Assembly (NCBI RefSeq): GCF_023336505.1
Contig: NZ_JAMAST010000021.1
Coordinates: 1-47,130 of the forward strand
Direction: 5' to 3'
DNA from: Sporolactobacillus mangiferae
Lineage (GTDB): Bacteria > Bacillota > Bacilli > Bacillales > Sporolactobacillaceae
DNA: 47,130 nucleotides
Positions 8,852-18,152 of the stretch are shown here, piece after piece. Made by a program: the position numbers and the translations under genes. Every line of letters starts with the position of its first letter. Within the stretch, counting starts at the first letter, position 1. The notes beneath the pieces were generated by a model. The model saw nothing but the letters and a program-made list of their open reading frames with translations, did not search any database and was not told where the DNA came from.

Positions 8852-8956
8852 TATTCTTCCCCCTATGTCTCTCTTGTTTTATTAATAATTATCCATATAA
8901 AATTACTTGATTAGAAAAAAGAACCGCAGCAGTGCTGCGCGTCGTTCCGTTCGATA

Positions 8957-9061
8957 CTTCGTTACTGTTTTCTCGGGCTTCGTTACAAATTCCAGCTGCT
9001 TCGCTACGAATCTTCAACTCTTCGTTAACAGTTTCAGAGGCTTCGTACAACTGTTTTATCG
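8957..9061. repeat. Five degenerate direct repeats of exactly 21 bp
   Basis: Units starting at 8957, 8978, 8999, 9020 and 9041 each begin CTTCG(T/C)(T)AC and then diverge. The period is constant while the sequence is not. The array overlaps the last bases of the FbpB-like gene. It is similar in period, not in sequence, to the array at 15.9 kb. Confidence 0.6.
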
Positions 9062-9214
9062 AAAAAGTGATTTTTGTTTTTCAGAAGCCTTGCTTTTATC
9101 CGTGTATCTTTGATCAAGTTTTATTTCCAATGCCTGCAGCGTGGATTTCTCGTTTAAAATCTCTGAAATATTCTGCTGAACAAGTTTATTAAAGGACAAT
9201 AGCCTTCTCCGCAT
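9056..9214 (-). CDS. FbpB-like small basic protein
   Basis: A 52-residue basic peptide: MRRRLLSFNKLVQQNISEIL, then a second helix LQALEIKLDQRY and a charged tail. The layout 'S-F-x-x-L-V-x-x-N-x-x-x-I/L-L' followed by an 'I-E-x-K-I/L' helix matches the FbpB family of Bacillus. Those proteins act with the FsrA small RNA in the iron-sparing response. The ATG at 9214 follows AAGGGAGG at seven bases, much better than any upstream start. I see no clear Fur box directly upstream, so iron control is inferred from the family only. Confidence 0.6.
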   Translation of the reverse strand: MRRRLLSFNKLVQQNISEILNEKSTLQALEIKLDQRYTDKSKASEKQKSLFR

Positions 9215-9490
9215 GATATAGCCTCCCTTATTCCGAGTTAACTGATATGTTTTAATTGTTTTATCATTGTAATATAAATGAACACATTCAGCAATAGCTT
9301 TTTCATGACAATATTGAGACGTTATCACTCGCTTGTATTGATTTTTGAAAAAATGTTCAGGAAAACAGAAGGATTTGAGTCATCCGCAGAAGGCGTGGAA
9401 GGATTCCGGAGGAGAGGCACGTATTTAGTTTAGGGATAGGGTTCATTCGTCAGCAGCCAGCCGCGCACCTCCGCTCTGGCTGATCGCATC

Positions 9491-9526
9491 AAAAAAACCG
9501 TTGAATCATCGAAGGAGATTCAACGG
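9491..9526 (-). terminator. Rho-independent terminator of the malolactic enzyme gene
   Basis: On the minus strand CCGTTGAATC, nine-base loop, GATTCAACGG and a run of seven T. It lies just after the stop of the gene ending at 9538. Confidence 0.9.
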
Positions 9527-9537
9527 CACTTGTTCGA

Positions 9538-11181
9538 TCAGATTTTCCCGTCAAGATCCGCGTATTGGGGTATCCATTTCTCATTTTCGATCGCCTGCCT
9601 GACATCGGAGATCGGTTTTTGATTCAGTTTTTGTTCGACGACGCTCTCGGCAACCGCAAGCGCAACGGTTTGAGAAAATGCTGCCAGTTTGGAAACCGGA
9701 GGCAGGACAGGCGCGCCTGGCATGTCCGGATCGACGATACCGCCAAGCGAGTGGGCCGCTTTTGAAATCATTTCATCATTCAACACTCTAGCGGCCGATG
9801 CAAGCACACCGAGTCCAAGACCGGGATAGACAAGCGCGTTGTTGGCCTGGCCGATCTGATACGTGATCCCTTTGTAGACAACATCCGGCGCAGGAATGCC
9901 CGTGGCCACAAGCGCCCTTCCATCCGTCCACCTGATCAGATGCTCCGCCTTTGCCTCGGCCAGTTTTGTCGGGTTAGAGAGCGGGAAAATAATCGGTCGT
10001 TCGGTGTGCGCAGCCATCTCTCTGACAATCGCTTCGGTAAACGCACCTGGCTGCGTCGATGTGCCAACAAGGATGCTCGGATGCACCGTTTCAACCGCTG
10101 CCTGCAGACTGGTGAGCGTTTCCGGATGGCTGAATTCGGAACGTTTTCGAGCAAATGGCCGTTGCTCCGGTGTCAATGTTGGATCATCATCAAAGAGCAG
10201 TCCCTGTTTGTCAACCATGTAAAAATGCCGTTTTGCCTCTTCCTCAGACAACCCCTGCTGCAAAAATTCATCGTAGATGCGCTTCGTGATTCCGGCGCCT
10301 GCCGTACCCGCGCCAAAACACATATAGATTTGATTCGTCATTTTTTGTCTGGAAATATTTAACGCTCCAAGGATACCGGCCAGCACAATAATGCCGGTCC
10401 CCTGAATATCATCATTGAATGTCGTGATCTGATCTTTGTATTTGTTGAGAAGACTGGCTGCGTGATCACGGCCAAAATCTTCAAAATGCAGGTATAAATT
10501 AGGGAACAGACGCTCTGCCGTTTCAACAAACTGATCAACGAATGCAACATAGCGCTCTCCTTTAATCCGTTCATGGCGGTTGCCAAGATACAGAGGATCC
10601 CGAAGCAGCTGTCGATTATTAGTTCCGACATCGAGAACAACTGGAAGCACCTGGCTTGGGTCGATGCCTGCCGCCACGGTGTAAACCATCAATTTGCCGA
10701 TTGAGATATCCACACCCTGAGTGCCCCAGTCGCCGATTCCAAGAATGCCTTCCGCATCGGTCACGACGATCAGGCGAATCTTGCGATGATCCGCCGCATT
10801 TCTCAATGCTTCTTCCATCATATCCGGATCATCGATTGACAGAAACACGGCATTTTGCGGCTGAACAAACAGCGCACTATAGTTTTCAATCGTCTCCGCA
10901 ACCGTTGGATCGTACACAATCGGCATAAATTCAACGACATGATCATTGAACAGTTTGAAGAACAGCACACGGTTCTCATTGAATACTTCCATTAAAAAGA
11001 GGCGTTTCTCCAGCTGAGAAGGTTTTGTCTGCAGCTGTCTGTATGTCTGTTCAGCCTGTTCCTCCAGACTTTGCACACGTGGCGGAAGCAGGCCCTCCAG
11101 GCCGTATTTTTTTCGTTCTTCTTTAGTAAATGCAGTGCCCTTATTCAAAAAAGGATTATTTAAAAGACCAGCCGGATTCAA
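9538..11181 (-). CDS. Malolactic enzyme / NAD-dependent malic enzyme family
   Basis: A 547-residue enzyme very similar throughout to lactic-acid-bacterial malolactic enzyme ([18 protein letters not shown] at the N terminus, [61 protein letters not shown]). It converts L-malate to lactate and CO2 with bound NAD and Mn, or to pyruvate if it acts as a malic enzyme; sequence alone does not separate these. I place the start at a TTG at 11181. It has GGGGAGG eight bases upstream and gives the family's usual N terminus; the ATG 21 codons upstream has no such signal. No malate permease is adjacent, which is unusual for an mle locus. Confidence 0.88.
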   Translation of the reverse strand: MNPAGLLNNPFLNKGTAFTKEERKKYGLEGLLPPRVQSLEEQAEQTYRQLQTKPSQLEKRLFLMEVFNENRVLFFKLFNDHVVEFMPIVYDPTVAETIENYSALFVQPQNAVFLSIDDPDMMEEALRNAADHRKIRLIVVTDAEGILGIGDWGTQGVDISIGKLMVYTVAAGIDPSQVLPVVLDVGTNNRQLLRDPLYLGNRHERIKGERYVAFVDQFVETAERLFPNLYLHFEDFGRDHAASLLNKYKDQITTFNDDIQGTGIIVLAGILGALNISRQKMTNQIYMCFGAGTAGAGITKRIYDEFLQQGLSEEEAKRHFYMVDKQGLLFDDDPTLTPEQRPFARKRSEFSHPETLTSLQAAVETVHPSILVGTSTQPGAFTEAIVREMAAHTERPIIFPLSNPTKLAEAKAEHLIRWTDGRALVATGIPAPDVVYKGITYQIGQANNALVYPGLGLGVLASAARVLNDEMISKAAHSLGGIVDPDMPGAPVLPPVSKLAAFSQTVALAVAESVVEQKLNQKPISDVRQAIENEKWIPQYADLDGKI

Positions 11182-11394
11182 TAAAGCGCCCTCCCCAAAT
11201 GATGTCCATGAATTGATTATAGAAAGAGCACCGCTTAGAGTCAAACGGCGCCTTATTCGTCAGGCAGCACTTATTTTGGACCAATCGGGCACTGCGCGAT
11301 CTAATCTTGAGCATGAGTCCAATTGATTTAGAAAATCGATCATTACATATGGCGTGCATCCGGATTTTTGGGCACAATAGCGTCGTTCCAGTAT

Positions 11395-11530
11395 GAGTTA
11401 CCGGTCCATCCCATCTAGCGCGGTTTATCAGATCCCTCACGGCCCATCAGCTATTCAGCGCAGTTTTCCGGCCATTTTTCACAATTTACCGGTCATTCCT
11501 CCGCGATTTACCGGTCATCGTCCCTTTCTC
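11395..11530. repeat. Degenerate ~20-bp direct repeats
   Basis: About five loose units with the core TTTACCGGTCAT (clearest two end at about 11498 and 11518; earlier ones read GTTACCGGTCCAT, TTTTCCGGCCAT). No coding sequence is supported here. The rest of 11182-11716 contains no gene; 11585-11640 vaguely resembles part of the GC-rich stem-loop element. Confidence 0.45.
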
Positions 11531-11716
11531 AATCTCCGATCATGATTTGGATTTGTATCTTTTGGACTGTATCGTTGCTGCAGCCGCATAGTTGCCGCGG
11601 ATGCCAGCGCACCTCCGTTCTGATGCTCAGTCAGGCCATTGTTCTGTTGATTTATTGCAGAGCAACGTCAACTTCCCGTCACACAGGCACTTGGATCTTT
11701 AAAAAGAATGTATTGT

Positions 11717-12250
11717 TTATGGCTTGAATGAATCATTGTTGAGGACAATGATTTTTTTCTGAGATGTGCGCGCTTCTTTTTTTGTATAGGCAACAAGCCG
11801 GAGCACATTCTGGCAGCACTGCCTGGCACCAATAACAAGCAGCGGAACGCCGAGAAAATCGAGATGCAGCCAGCGGGATAGCAGACCGCCGACAGTCATG
11901 GTAAATGGCACCGTCGGCGATGTGTTGGAAAAAATGATTTTTTCATCGCCTCCATATTTCTCCTGCAGCAAGGTGCTGATATTTTTCATGGCCGGCAGCA
12001 AATGCTTCGATGCCCCACGTCCTACAGTGTAAACTGAATTGCCATCTTCGTCAGTGCCGTGGAAAAAAATCACGCCCATATCCGACGCATTCAGCTGATT
12101 GAAGTACGGAACCTGCAGAATTTCTTCAGTCGTGAGCTTGCGATCACTGGGAATCTGTTTTAGATGATAGGCTGCGGCCAATGCTGTTGTATGCGTTCCA
12201 CCAAAGTCATTATAAATATAGATCACCGAATCATCCTTTTCCAAAGACAT
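11717..12250 (-). CDS. DUF3189 family protein
   Basis: A 177-residue protein starting MSLEKDDSVIYIYNDFGGTH. The IYNDFGGTHTTALAAAYHL opening and the GRGASKHLLPAM and SNTSPTVPFTMTVGGLLSRW segments fit the uncharacterised DUF3189 family of Firmicutes. No signal peptide or membrane helix is evident, so it is likely cytoplasmic. The ATG at 12250 has CAGGA eight bases upstream and was preferred over an upstream in-frame ATG at 12295. It stands alone between the malolactic gene and the iron importer. Function unknown. Confidence 0.75.
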   Translation of the reverse strand: MSLEKDDSVIYIYNDFGGTHTTALAAAYHLKQIPSDRKLTTEEILQVPYFNQLNASDMGVIFFHGTDEDGNSVYTVGRGASKHLLPAMKNISTLLQEKYGGDEKIIFSNTSPTVPFTMTVGGLLSRWLHLDFLGVPLLVIGARQCCQNVLRLVAYTKKEARTSQKKIIVLNNDSFKP

Positions 12251-12433
12251 GTCATTATTCCTGATTATTACCATAAAGCCTGAGGATTCATACATGTGAC
12301 GGAAAGGGAGAATACTTGACCCGATGCGCCCGATATCAATACATTGAGACGCCAGGATTCTCCTGCTTCGATCATTCCATATCTTCTCTTCACTCTTTCC
12401 TGGACGTGCCGTACAGCATGATGTCCTTCAACC

Positions 12434-12469
12434 AGAAAAAAACCGTCGCCTGATTTGTGCGACGGTTTT
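12434..12469 (-). terminator. Terminator of the iron-importer operon
   Basis: On the minus strand AAAACCGTCGC, nine-base loop, GCGACGGTTTT and further T residues, 19 bp after the binding-protein stop. Confidence 0.9.
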
Positions 12470-12487
12470 CGTGCAAATAAATGTTGA

Positions 12488-13501
12488 TTATTGATACAAA
12501 TTCGGATACATTTCTTTTGCCAGTTTTTCAAGCCCGTCCAGCGTATTGTAACTGTAGCTGAACAGATAATTATAATCCATGGTGTATACCTTTTTGTTTT
12601 TAATCGCCTTCATGCTGGCAAGTTTCGGATTGGTGTAAAGCGCCTTTTTCATCTTGTCTCCGTCGTTGTTCCAGTCCAGAACAATCAGCACATCCGGATT
12701 CGTCTTAACCAGTGTTTCCACGCTGACATTCCCGGTTTCGTTTTTGAAGACATTGTCAAGCTTGACCATCTTAAAGGCATTGTTGAAGAATGTTTCTTTG
12801 CTTGCCGGATAGACATAGACTTCCTTCGGGTCAGACATGTGCAGATAGGCAAATGTCTGGGTCTTTTTAATTTTAGAAAGTTCCGAAGTGATCTTCTTCT
12901 GTTTCTTCTTTAACTGACCGGCAAATGCCTTGGCTTTGTCCTGAACGTTGAAAATTTCCCCAAGATGATCAATGTCTTTGTAGATCGAATCATAGGAACC
13001 GCCCGGAATCGAGGATTCCAGAACATAGGTGCCGACGCCCATGCTGTTCAGTGAATCAACTGTGCCAACGCCCCAGTCTGCATTGTCAAAAAGATCGCCG
13101 CGGCTCACAATGACGTCCGGATTCGTGCCAATCGCCGCCTCTTTGCCGACATAGGAGCTGCTGAGCTTCTTCAGCGTTTTATATTGCTTTTCAACCGAGG
13201 AATCTCCGATGCCGAAGTCACCGCCAACACCGACAATTCGGTCCTTCAGTCCAAGATGAAGCAGCAGTTCAGCCACCGTTCTGGTGGTTGCCATCACACG
13301 CTTAGGCTCTTTTTTATACACTTCGTCTTTCTTCTTCCACGTTGTCCCGCCTTCGGCTTTTGCATAATTATGGATCGTCAGCGGATAATGTGATTTGCTG
13401 CTCTCAGCTGTTTTTTCCGCTCCATCCGATGCATTGCTTCCGCAGCCGGCAAGCAGCATGATTGCTGCCAGACATCCGGCAATAAGGCTCTTCTTTTTCA
13501 T
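12488..13501 (-). CDS. Iron-chelate ABC transporter, substrate-binding lipoprotein
   Basis: A 337-residue FecB/BtuF-type binding protein. The signal peptide ends LLAGCGSN with the lipid Cys at residue 20. RVMATTRTVAELLLHLGLKDRIVGVGG starts the first lobe and NPDVIVSRGD and NPDVLIVLDWNNDGD mark the two lobes joined by a long helix. It is the last gene of a three-gene unit after permease and ATPase, with a Fur box ahead, so the ligand is probably a ferric siderophore or other iron chelate. A heme or cobalamin ligand cannot be excluded. Confidence 0.9.
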   Translation of the reverse strand: MKKKSLIAGCLAAIMLLAGCGSNASDGAEKTAESSKSHYPLTIHNYAKAEGGTTWKKKDEVYKKEPKRVMATTRTVAELLLHLGLKDRIVGVGGDFGIGDSSVEKQYKTLKKLSSSYVGKEAAIGTNPDVIVSRGDLFDNADWGVGTVDSLNSMGVGTYVLESSIPGGSYDSIYKDIDHLGEIFNVQDKAKAFAGQLKKKQKKITSELSKIKKTQTFAYLHMSDPKEVYVYPASKETFFNNAFKMVKLDNVFKNETGNVSVETLVKTNPDVLIVLDWNNDGDKMKKALYTNPKLASMKAIKNKKVYTMDYNYLFSYSYNTLDGLEKLAKEMYPNLYQ

Positions 13502-13516
13502 TTGATCTCTTCCTCC

Positions 13517-14278
13517 TCAGATTCCATAGGCAAAGCCTAGTCGATGCGTTACTGGATTGATATATGTCTGACATTTGATTTGATACAGGGCTTCAACGGT
13601 TTCCGGGGTCAGTACGTCCTCCGGTTTCCCGTGCGCGTAAATTTCACCGTCTTTGACAGCATAGATATAGTCGCAGTACATAACCGCCAGATCCAGATCG
13701 TGGAGCGCAGCCAGGACACTGATGCCAAGCTGCTTCACGCAGGACAGGATCTCAAACTGATAACGGATGTCGAGATGATTGGTCGGCTCATCAAGAATCA
13801 TCAATTCCGGCTGCTGTGCGATCGTCCGTGCGAGAATGACCCGCTGCTTCTCTCCGCCGGACAGCGACAGATAACTTCGCGTGCGGTAGTCGAGCAGCCG
13901 TGTGCGGCGAAGTGCCGCTTCAACAATCGCATAATCAGCCGACTGATCAGGCTCCAGCAACTTTTTGTGTGGTGTTCGCCCAAGCAGTACCATCTGTTCA
14001 ACCGTTAAATCAAAACTCATTTCATTAAACTGCCCGACGACCCCCAGGTGCTGCGATACCTTTTTCTCCGAACTGCTCAGGACATCCAGGTTATTCAGAA
14101 AAACCGTACCACTATGAGGTGTCAGGCTTTTATAGATGCTCTTCAGCAATGTTGATTTGCCGCAGCCGTTCGGCCCGATCAACCCAACAAACTGTTTATC
14201 CTTCACAAATACAGAAGCATTTTTGATAATTTCTTTTTTGCCACGCCTCACCTGCAGTTCTTTTGCCGCAAGTTTCAT
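13517..14278 (-). CDS. Iron-chelate ABC transporter, ATP-binding protein
   Basis: A 253-residue FecE/FhuC-type ATPase. Walker A GPNGCGKSTLLKS, Q-loop GQFNEMSF, signature LSGGEKQRVILARTI, Walker B LMILDEPTNHLDIRY and H-loop ALHDLDLAVMYCD are intact. It starts three bases after the permease stop and ends 15 bp before the lipoprotein start, so all three are one operon. Confidence 0.93.
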   Translation of the reverse strand: MKLAAKELQVRRGKKEIIKNASVFVKDKQFVGLIGPNGCGKSTLLKSIYKSLTPHSGTVFLNNLDVLSSSEKKVSQHLGVVGQFNEMSFDLTVEQMVLLGRTPHKKLLEPDQSADYAIVEAALRRTRLLDYRTRSYLSLSGGEKQRVILARTIAQQPELMILDEPTNHLDIRYQFEILSCVKQLGISVLAALHDLDLAVMYCDYIYAVKDGEIYAHGKPEDVLTPETVEALYQIKCQTYINPVTHRLGFAYGI

Positions 14279-14281
14279 TGC

Positions 14282-15358
14282 TCAGCCTCCAAAATTGTAA
14301 CCTTTTTTCACAATCATATAGATAAAGAGTGGGGAACCGATGACCGAAGTAATAATCCCGATCGGCAGATCAACGTTATGAATCAGAATACGCGACAGGA
14401 TATCCGCCCAGATCAAAAAGAGACTGCCGACAAGCAGCGTTGCCGGAATCAGCCGCTTATGATCCGCGCCAAACAGCCCTCGGCAAATATGCGGCACAAT
14501 CAGACCGACAAAGCCGATTGTGCCCGCATAAGCCACCATCGTTCCCGTGATCAGCGCCGCGAGAATCATATAGAGCTTGCGAAAGACACTCAGATTAATG
14601 CCGAGCGTCACTGCCGACTCATCTCCGAGCAGCATGGCATTAAGTACACGATGCTGAAAAAGGAAAAGAACGCAGCCAATCAGAACGACAACGGACAATA
14701 TAGGAATTTTCTCCCAGCTCGACTGTGCGAGACTTCCCATCGACCAAAACGCCACCTGCTGAACGCCTTCAGCATTGTTAGCGAAATAAATGACCAGATT
14801 GGAGAACGAACTGCAAAACGCGCCGACAACGACACCGGACAGAATAAGCTTCACCGATGTCGCTTTGCCGCCGATACTTGACAGCAAAAGCACCGCCACG
14901 GATGTCACTGCGGCACCCGCAAAAGCGCCAAAGGCAATGCCGAAATTGGCGAACAGCGTACCTGATCCGAACCCGATTAAAATGGCGACTGTCGCGCCAA
15001 GCGACGCACCAGACGAAATGCCGATAATATACGGATCCGCCAGCGGATTCTGCACCGTTGCCTGCATGACCGCTCCACACAAAGAAAGCCCCATGCCGAT
15101 CAGCAAAGCAAAAATCACTCGCGGCATTCTGATTTGATAGATAATATTAAAATAAGATTCCTCGATTCCGTTCAATGACCCCAGCCTGCCGCCGGTCAGC
15201 ACATGAAGCAAGATATTCATAGATTGCCTGAACGGAATATGTACCTGCCCGATAGATACCGAATAAACGGTCGATACGGCAATAAAAAAGAGAAGCAGCA
15301 GCAGAACCGGCAAATAAAACCGCCCGATCCAACTGCGATTTGCTTCGCGCCCGACCAA
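14282..15358 (-). CDS. Iron-chelate ABC transporter, FecCD-type permease
   Basis: A permease of about 358 residues with nine or ten membrane segments. Typical FecCD landmarks include RMPRVIFALLIGMGLSLCGA, NPLADPYIIGISSGASLGA and GFVGLIVPHICRGLFG. I favour a TTG start at 15358, because GAGGTGAT lies just upstream of it; a GTG at 15367 overlaps that ribosome binding site. First gene of the operon, directly behind the Fur box. As there is only one permease gene, it presumably forms a homodimer. Confidence 0.92.
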   Translation of the reverse strand: MVGREANRSWIGRFYLPVLLLLLFFIAVSTVYSVSIGQVHIPFRQSMNILLHVLTGGRLGSLNGIEESYFNIIYQIRMPRVIFALLIGMGLSLCGAVMQATVQNPLADPYIIGISSGASLGATVAILIGFGSGTLFANFGIAFGAFAGAAVTSVAVLLLSSIGGKATSVKLILSGVVVGAFCSSFSNLVIYFANNAEGVQQVAFWSMGSLAQSSWEKIPILSVVVLIGCVLFLFQHRVLNAMLLGDESAVTLGINLSVFRKLYMILAALITGTMVAYAGTIGFVGLIVPHICRGLFGADHKRLIPATLLVGSLFLIWADILSRILIHNVDLPIGIITSVIGSPLFIYMIVKKGYNFGG

Positions 15359-15386
15359 GAAAATCACCTCACCGTCTTTATTTAAC

Positions 15387-15401
15387 TGATAATGATTATC
15401 A
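15387..15401. promoter_or_regulatory. Fur box
   Basis: TGATAATGATTATCA is a perfect 7-1-7 Fur site, extended by a further TTATC. It lies about 30 bp upstream of the iron permease start, so iron repression of the importer is strongly suggested. Confidence 0.93.
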
Positions 15402-15576
15402 TTATCTTAAATTGTACGCGATCATGCCAAAAATGACAAGACCATTCAGTGATTTTCGTCACAAATAATTAACCAATCAATCAAGTATAAAAATGTCCGC
15501 CATATACTCACCATTTCGCTTCAATGGAAACAAAGTTAAAATTAAATTGAGTCTTTAACATTTTTTATTTTATTTA

Positions 15577-15592
15577 ATGTAAACCGTTACAT
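15577..15592. promoter_or_regulatory. cre-like palindrome
   Basis: ATGTAAACCGTTACAT is a near-perfect palindrome and matches the cre consensus except at one central position. It lies upstream of the regulator remnant at 15732, consistent with a former sugar-responsive operon. Confidence 0.35.
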
Positions 15593-15731
15593 CCTTGAAT
15601 GAGGATAGATGTATCCCTTTTTAATTAGCCGTTTAACATACTTCAAATGATGGCATCCATCATTTGTGCGATCTGATGGTCACTAAAAGATACCTGAATT
15701 CACTTAATTCCCTATTAAGGACGGCGAACGA

Positions 15732-15860
15732 ATGATGCTTATTTCTGAGATTATAAAAAATGAAGATGCTCATCATCCTTTGACTGATGAAGAAATAGCC
15801 AGAATCATGTCAGTCTCATGCGTTGCGGTAACAAAATTGAGACAAAAAATATCAGATTGA
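15732..15860 (+). pseudogene. Remnant of a sigma-54-type activator N-terminal HTH (42 codons)
   Basis: Translates as a 42-residue peptide with NEDAHHPLTDEEIARIMSVS and then VAVTKLRQKIS. This resembles the short helix-turn-helix at the start of Firmicute sigma-54-interacting activators, which continue for hundreds more residues. Here the frame stops directly and the 21-bp array begins, so I read it as a truncated leftover. The family assignment is from recall and moderate. Confidence 0.4.
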
Positions 15861-15879
15861 TGATTCAAGAACACGAAAG

Positions 15880-16537
15880 CTACGATAAAGTTACTCCGAA
15901 CCGCAGAACTTCCTCCGAACTATGATAAAGTTACTCCGAAATCCGCAGAATTTCCTCCGAACTACGAAAAAGTTACTCCGAACCGCAGAACTTCCTCCGA
16001 ACTATGATAAAGTTACTCCGAAATCCGCAGAATTTCCTCCGAACTACGATAAAGTTACTCCGAACCGCAGAACTTCCTCCGAACTGTGATAAAGTTACTC
16101 CGAACATCGCAAGACTTCCACCTAACTGTGAAAAAGTTCCACCGAACACTGTAAAACTTCCACCTAACTGTGAAAAAGCTCCACCGAACAGTAAAAGTTC
16201 CACCGAACCGCAGAACTTCCTCCGAACTATGATAAAGTTACTCCGAAATCCGCAGAACTTCCTCCGAACTACGAAAAAGTTACTACGAACCGCAGAACTT
16301 CCTCCGAACTGTGATAAAGTTACTCCGAACATCGCAGAACTTCATCCGAACTGTGATAAAGTTACTCCGAACCGCAGAACTTCCTCCGAACTGTGATAAA
16401 GTTACTCCGAACTCTGCAGAACTTCCTCCGAACTATGATAAAGTTACTCCGAAATCCGCAGAACTTCCTCCGAATGCCACAAAACTTCTACCGAATCTCA
16501 AAAAAGTTACGCCAAACCGCGTGACTTAAGCCGAATT
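15880..16537. repeat. 650-bp array of about 30 degenerate ~21-bp repeats
   Basis: Units alternate between ATGATAAAGTTACTCCGAA and CGCAGAACTTCCTCCGAAC. Anchoring on TCCGAA gives spacings of 21, 21, 21, 19, 21 and so on, with a higher-order unit of about 40 bp. Several frames stay open on both strands only because the period is near a multiple of three; the peptides are low-complexity and I do not call them genes. There are no unique spacers, so it is not a CRISPR array. The stretch 16538-16785 has no gene, but 16670-16710 resembles the AT-rich half of repeat family 1. Confidence 0.85.
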
Positions 16538-16785
16538 AGGCAGGACCCTACGCAGACAGCTCACCCATCTTTTTTTATCCCAAATCACGCATCATGAGCA
16601 GATACGCCTTTTCATATTTGGGGATGACTGTACACAGAAAGATACTTCAGCGAAACTGGTGAAACCCATACTATACTTAAAATTTATATATTTTTAACAG
16701 TGAATCTTTTAAAAAGCAATTGAGCGAGCTGAAAAAATAGTGTATAAATGGAATTATCTGGTGTATTGCTAAGGAAGGGATGTCT

Positions 16786-17646
16786 ATGACGCAGACAGCA
16801 AAGTCTCTGAAACTATTAATCTGTCTGATGCTGGCCACATTCTGGCTTCTGTCCGGTTTCGCAATTGATCTGATGCCGGCTTACGTGCAGCCTAAGCTCA
16901 GCCATTCGGCCGGCACAAGTATTGAAGCGTATATAAAATCACAGGGCGGTGAAGTCACGCTTGTCTACCATGATCTGATCACCGGTGAAGAATATCTGAT
17001 CAATCCGGATCGTGCAAGACGGGCGGCCAGCACCATAAAGCTTCCGCTCGTCATGCAGGTCATGGATCTTATTTCCAGACATCGACTGGATCCTGACGAG
17101 AAACTGGCCTATCACGGTTACCAATACAATGGCGGCAGCGGCGTAATTCAATATCAGCGTGTCGGCACCCGGTTTACGATCTGCGATCTGATTCAGAAGG
17201 CCGTCATTTACAGTGACAACATCGCGTTTGTCATGCTCCGGGACCGTGTAGGCAAAGCAAGTTTCATTCAATACATAAAAAATATCGGCGGGCAGTATGC
17301 ATACCCGGGCGGCGCTAACGTAACCTCCGCCAGAGATTTGAGCACATACGCTGAAAGATTGTACAATGATGCAAAGACGGATGCCAATGCCCGTCAGCTG
17401 ATTGACTATCTGAAGCATACAAAATACAACGAAACCATTCCCGCAGGTATTAAAGAAGTGCCCGTTGCCCATAAGGCAGGATGGATGCCGGAGCTCGGGG
17501 TATCCAATGATGTCGCTATTGTATATGATCGTCATCCGTACACGCTCGCAATCATGACAAATGGTTATTCATACAGTCAATCCCAAACAGTCATTGCCCA
17601 CGTTGCAAGTCTTGTGAACAAATATCACAAGCAAAAATATCAATAA
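16786..17646 (+). CDS. Class-A beta-lactamase-related serine hydrolase
   Basis: A 286-residue protein with an N-terminal hydrophobic segment (about residues 8-28) that exports or anchors it. The three active-site boxes of the penicillin-recognising fold are present: SxxK as STIK (Ser82, Lys85), SDN (143-145) and KAG at 230-232 in place of KTG. Length fits class A enzymes. It could be a beta-lactamase, but the KAG variant and lack of a resistance context make a housekeeping serine hydrolase or peptidoglycan-related role equally likely. I use the ATG at 16786, which is seven bases after GGAAGG; the ATG two codons earlier is too close to it. Confidence 0.85.
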   Translation: MTQTAKSLKLLICLMLATFWLLSGFAIDLMPAYVQPKLSHSAGTSIEAYIKSQGGEVTLVYHDLITGEEYLINPDRARRAASTIKLPLVMQVMDLISRHRLDPDEKLAYHGYQYNGGSGVIQYQRVGTRFTICDLIQKAVIYSDNIAFVMLRDRVGKASFIQYIKNIGGQYAYPGGANVTSARDLSTYAERLYNDAKTDANARQLIDYLKHTKYNETIPAGIKEVPVAHKAGWMPELGVSNDVAIVYDRHPYTLAIMTNGYSYSQSQTVIAHVASLVNKYHKQKYQ

Positions 17647-17716
17647 AGATTGAATGAAAAACGAAAAAGCGTGCAGCATTAATCATGAAGTTAGGGTGGA
17701 ATCCCGCGCCAGATGA

Positions 17717-17760
17717 AGGTCTTTGGATACACGAATATAGACCTGTTTTGTCTGTTTTGT
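17717..17760 (+). terminator. Possible terminator after the serine hydrolase gene
   Basis: Short stem AGGTCT / AGACCT with a 16-base loop, followed by GTTTTGTCTGTTTTG. It is weak. The stretch 17761-18150 shows no gene. Confidence 0.4.
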
Positions 17761-18152
17761 GAACAGTACGGTAATTATTGGATAAATTTTCAAAATAAAT
17801 ATTTCTATTTATAAAAATATTTAGTATTATTGGTTCAAGGAGGTAAGTCAAAGCGTTAACGCAATAAACTATCAATGAATCCCCGGCGAATCATTCCGAA
17901 TTGATTCCCATTGTCTTCGCAAAACGTTCGCAAGCCTTCGAAACGCAAAAAAGTTACTCTCCGTCAACCGGCCGCTCTACACGTCTGGTTCCTCGAAACA
18001 AGCCTCCCTGCCTTGACCCAACCTCTCCGGACGAGAAAAACGGTATACGCCCGGATCATCGCTTGCACCTGGTCAGTCACCTTTTTTTTCATGCATTCCA
18101 TTTGATCAGACGGTTTCGTAAGACCGTACATCTCTCGTTCGACTGAAAAAAC

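Noticed and set aside
15973-16529. Protein-coding frames of 70-130 codons on both strands across the 21-bp array
   Set aside because: They stay open only because the repeat period is close to a multiple of three; there is no ribosome binding site and the peptides are repetitive in all frames.
15880-16537. CRISPR array
   Set aside because: Units are about 21 bp with no unique spacers; neighbouring units are variants of each other, and no cas genes are present.
16786-17646. Clinically relevant beta-lactamase
   Set aside because: Active-site boxes are present but KTG is KAG and no resistance or mobile context exists; only the fold family can be supported.
17690-17760. T-box riboswitch (AGGGTGGAATCCCGCG followed by a terminator-like stem)
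   Set aside because: The T-box core is imperfect, there is no room for a stem I/specifier upstream, and no amino-acid or tRNA-synthetase gene follows on that strand.
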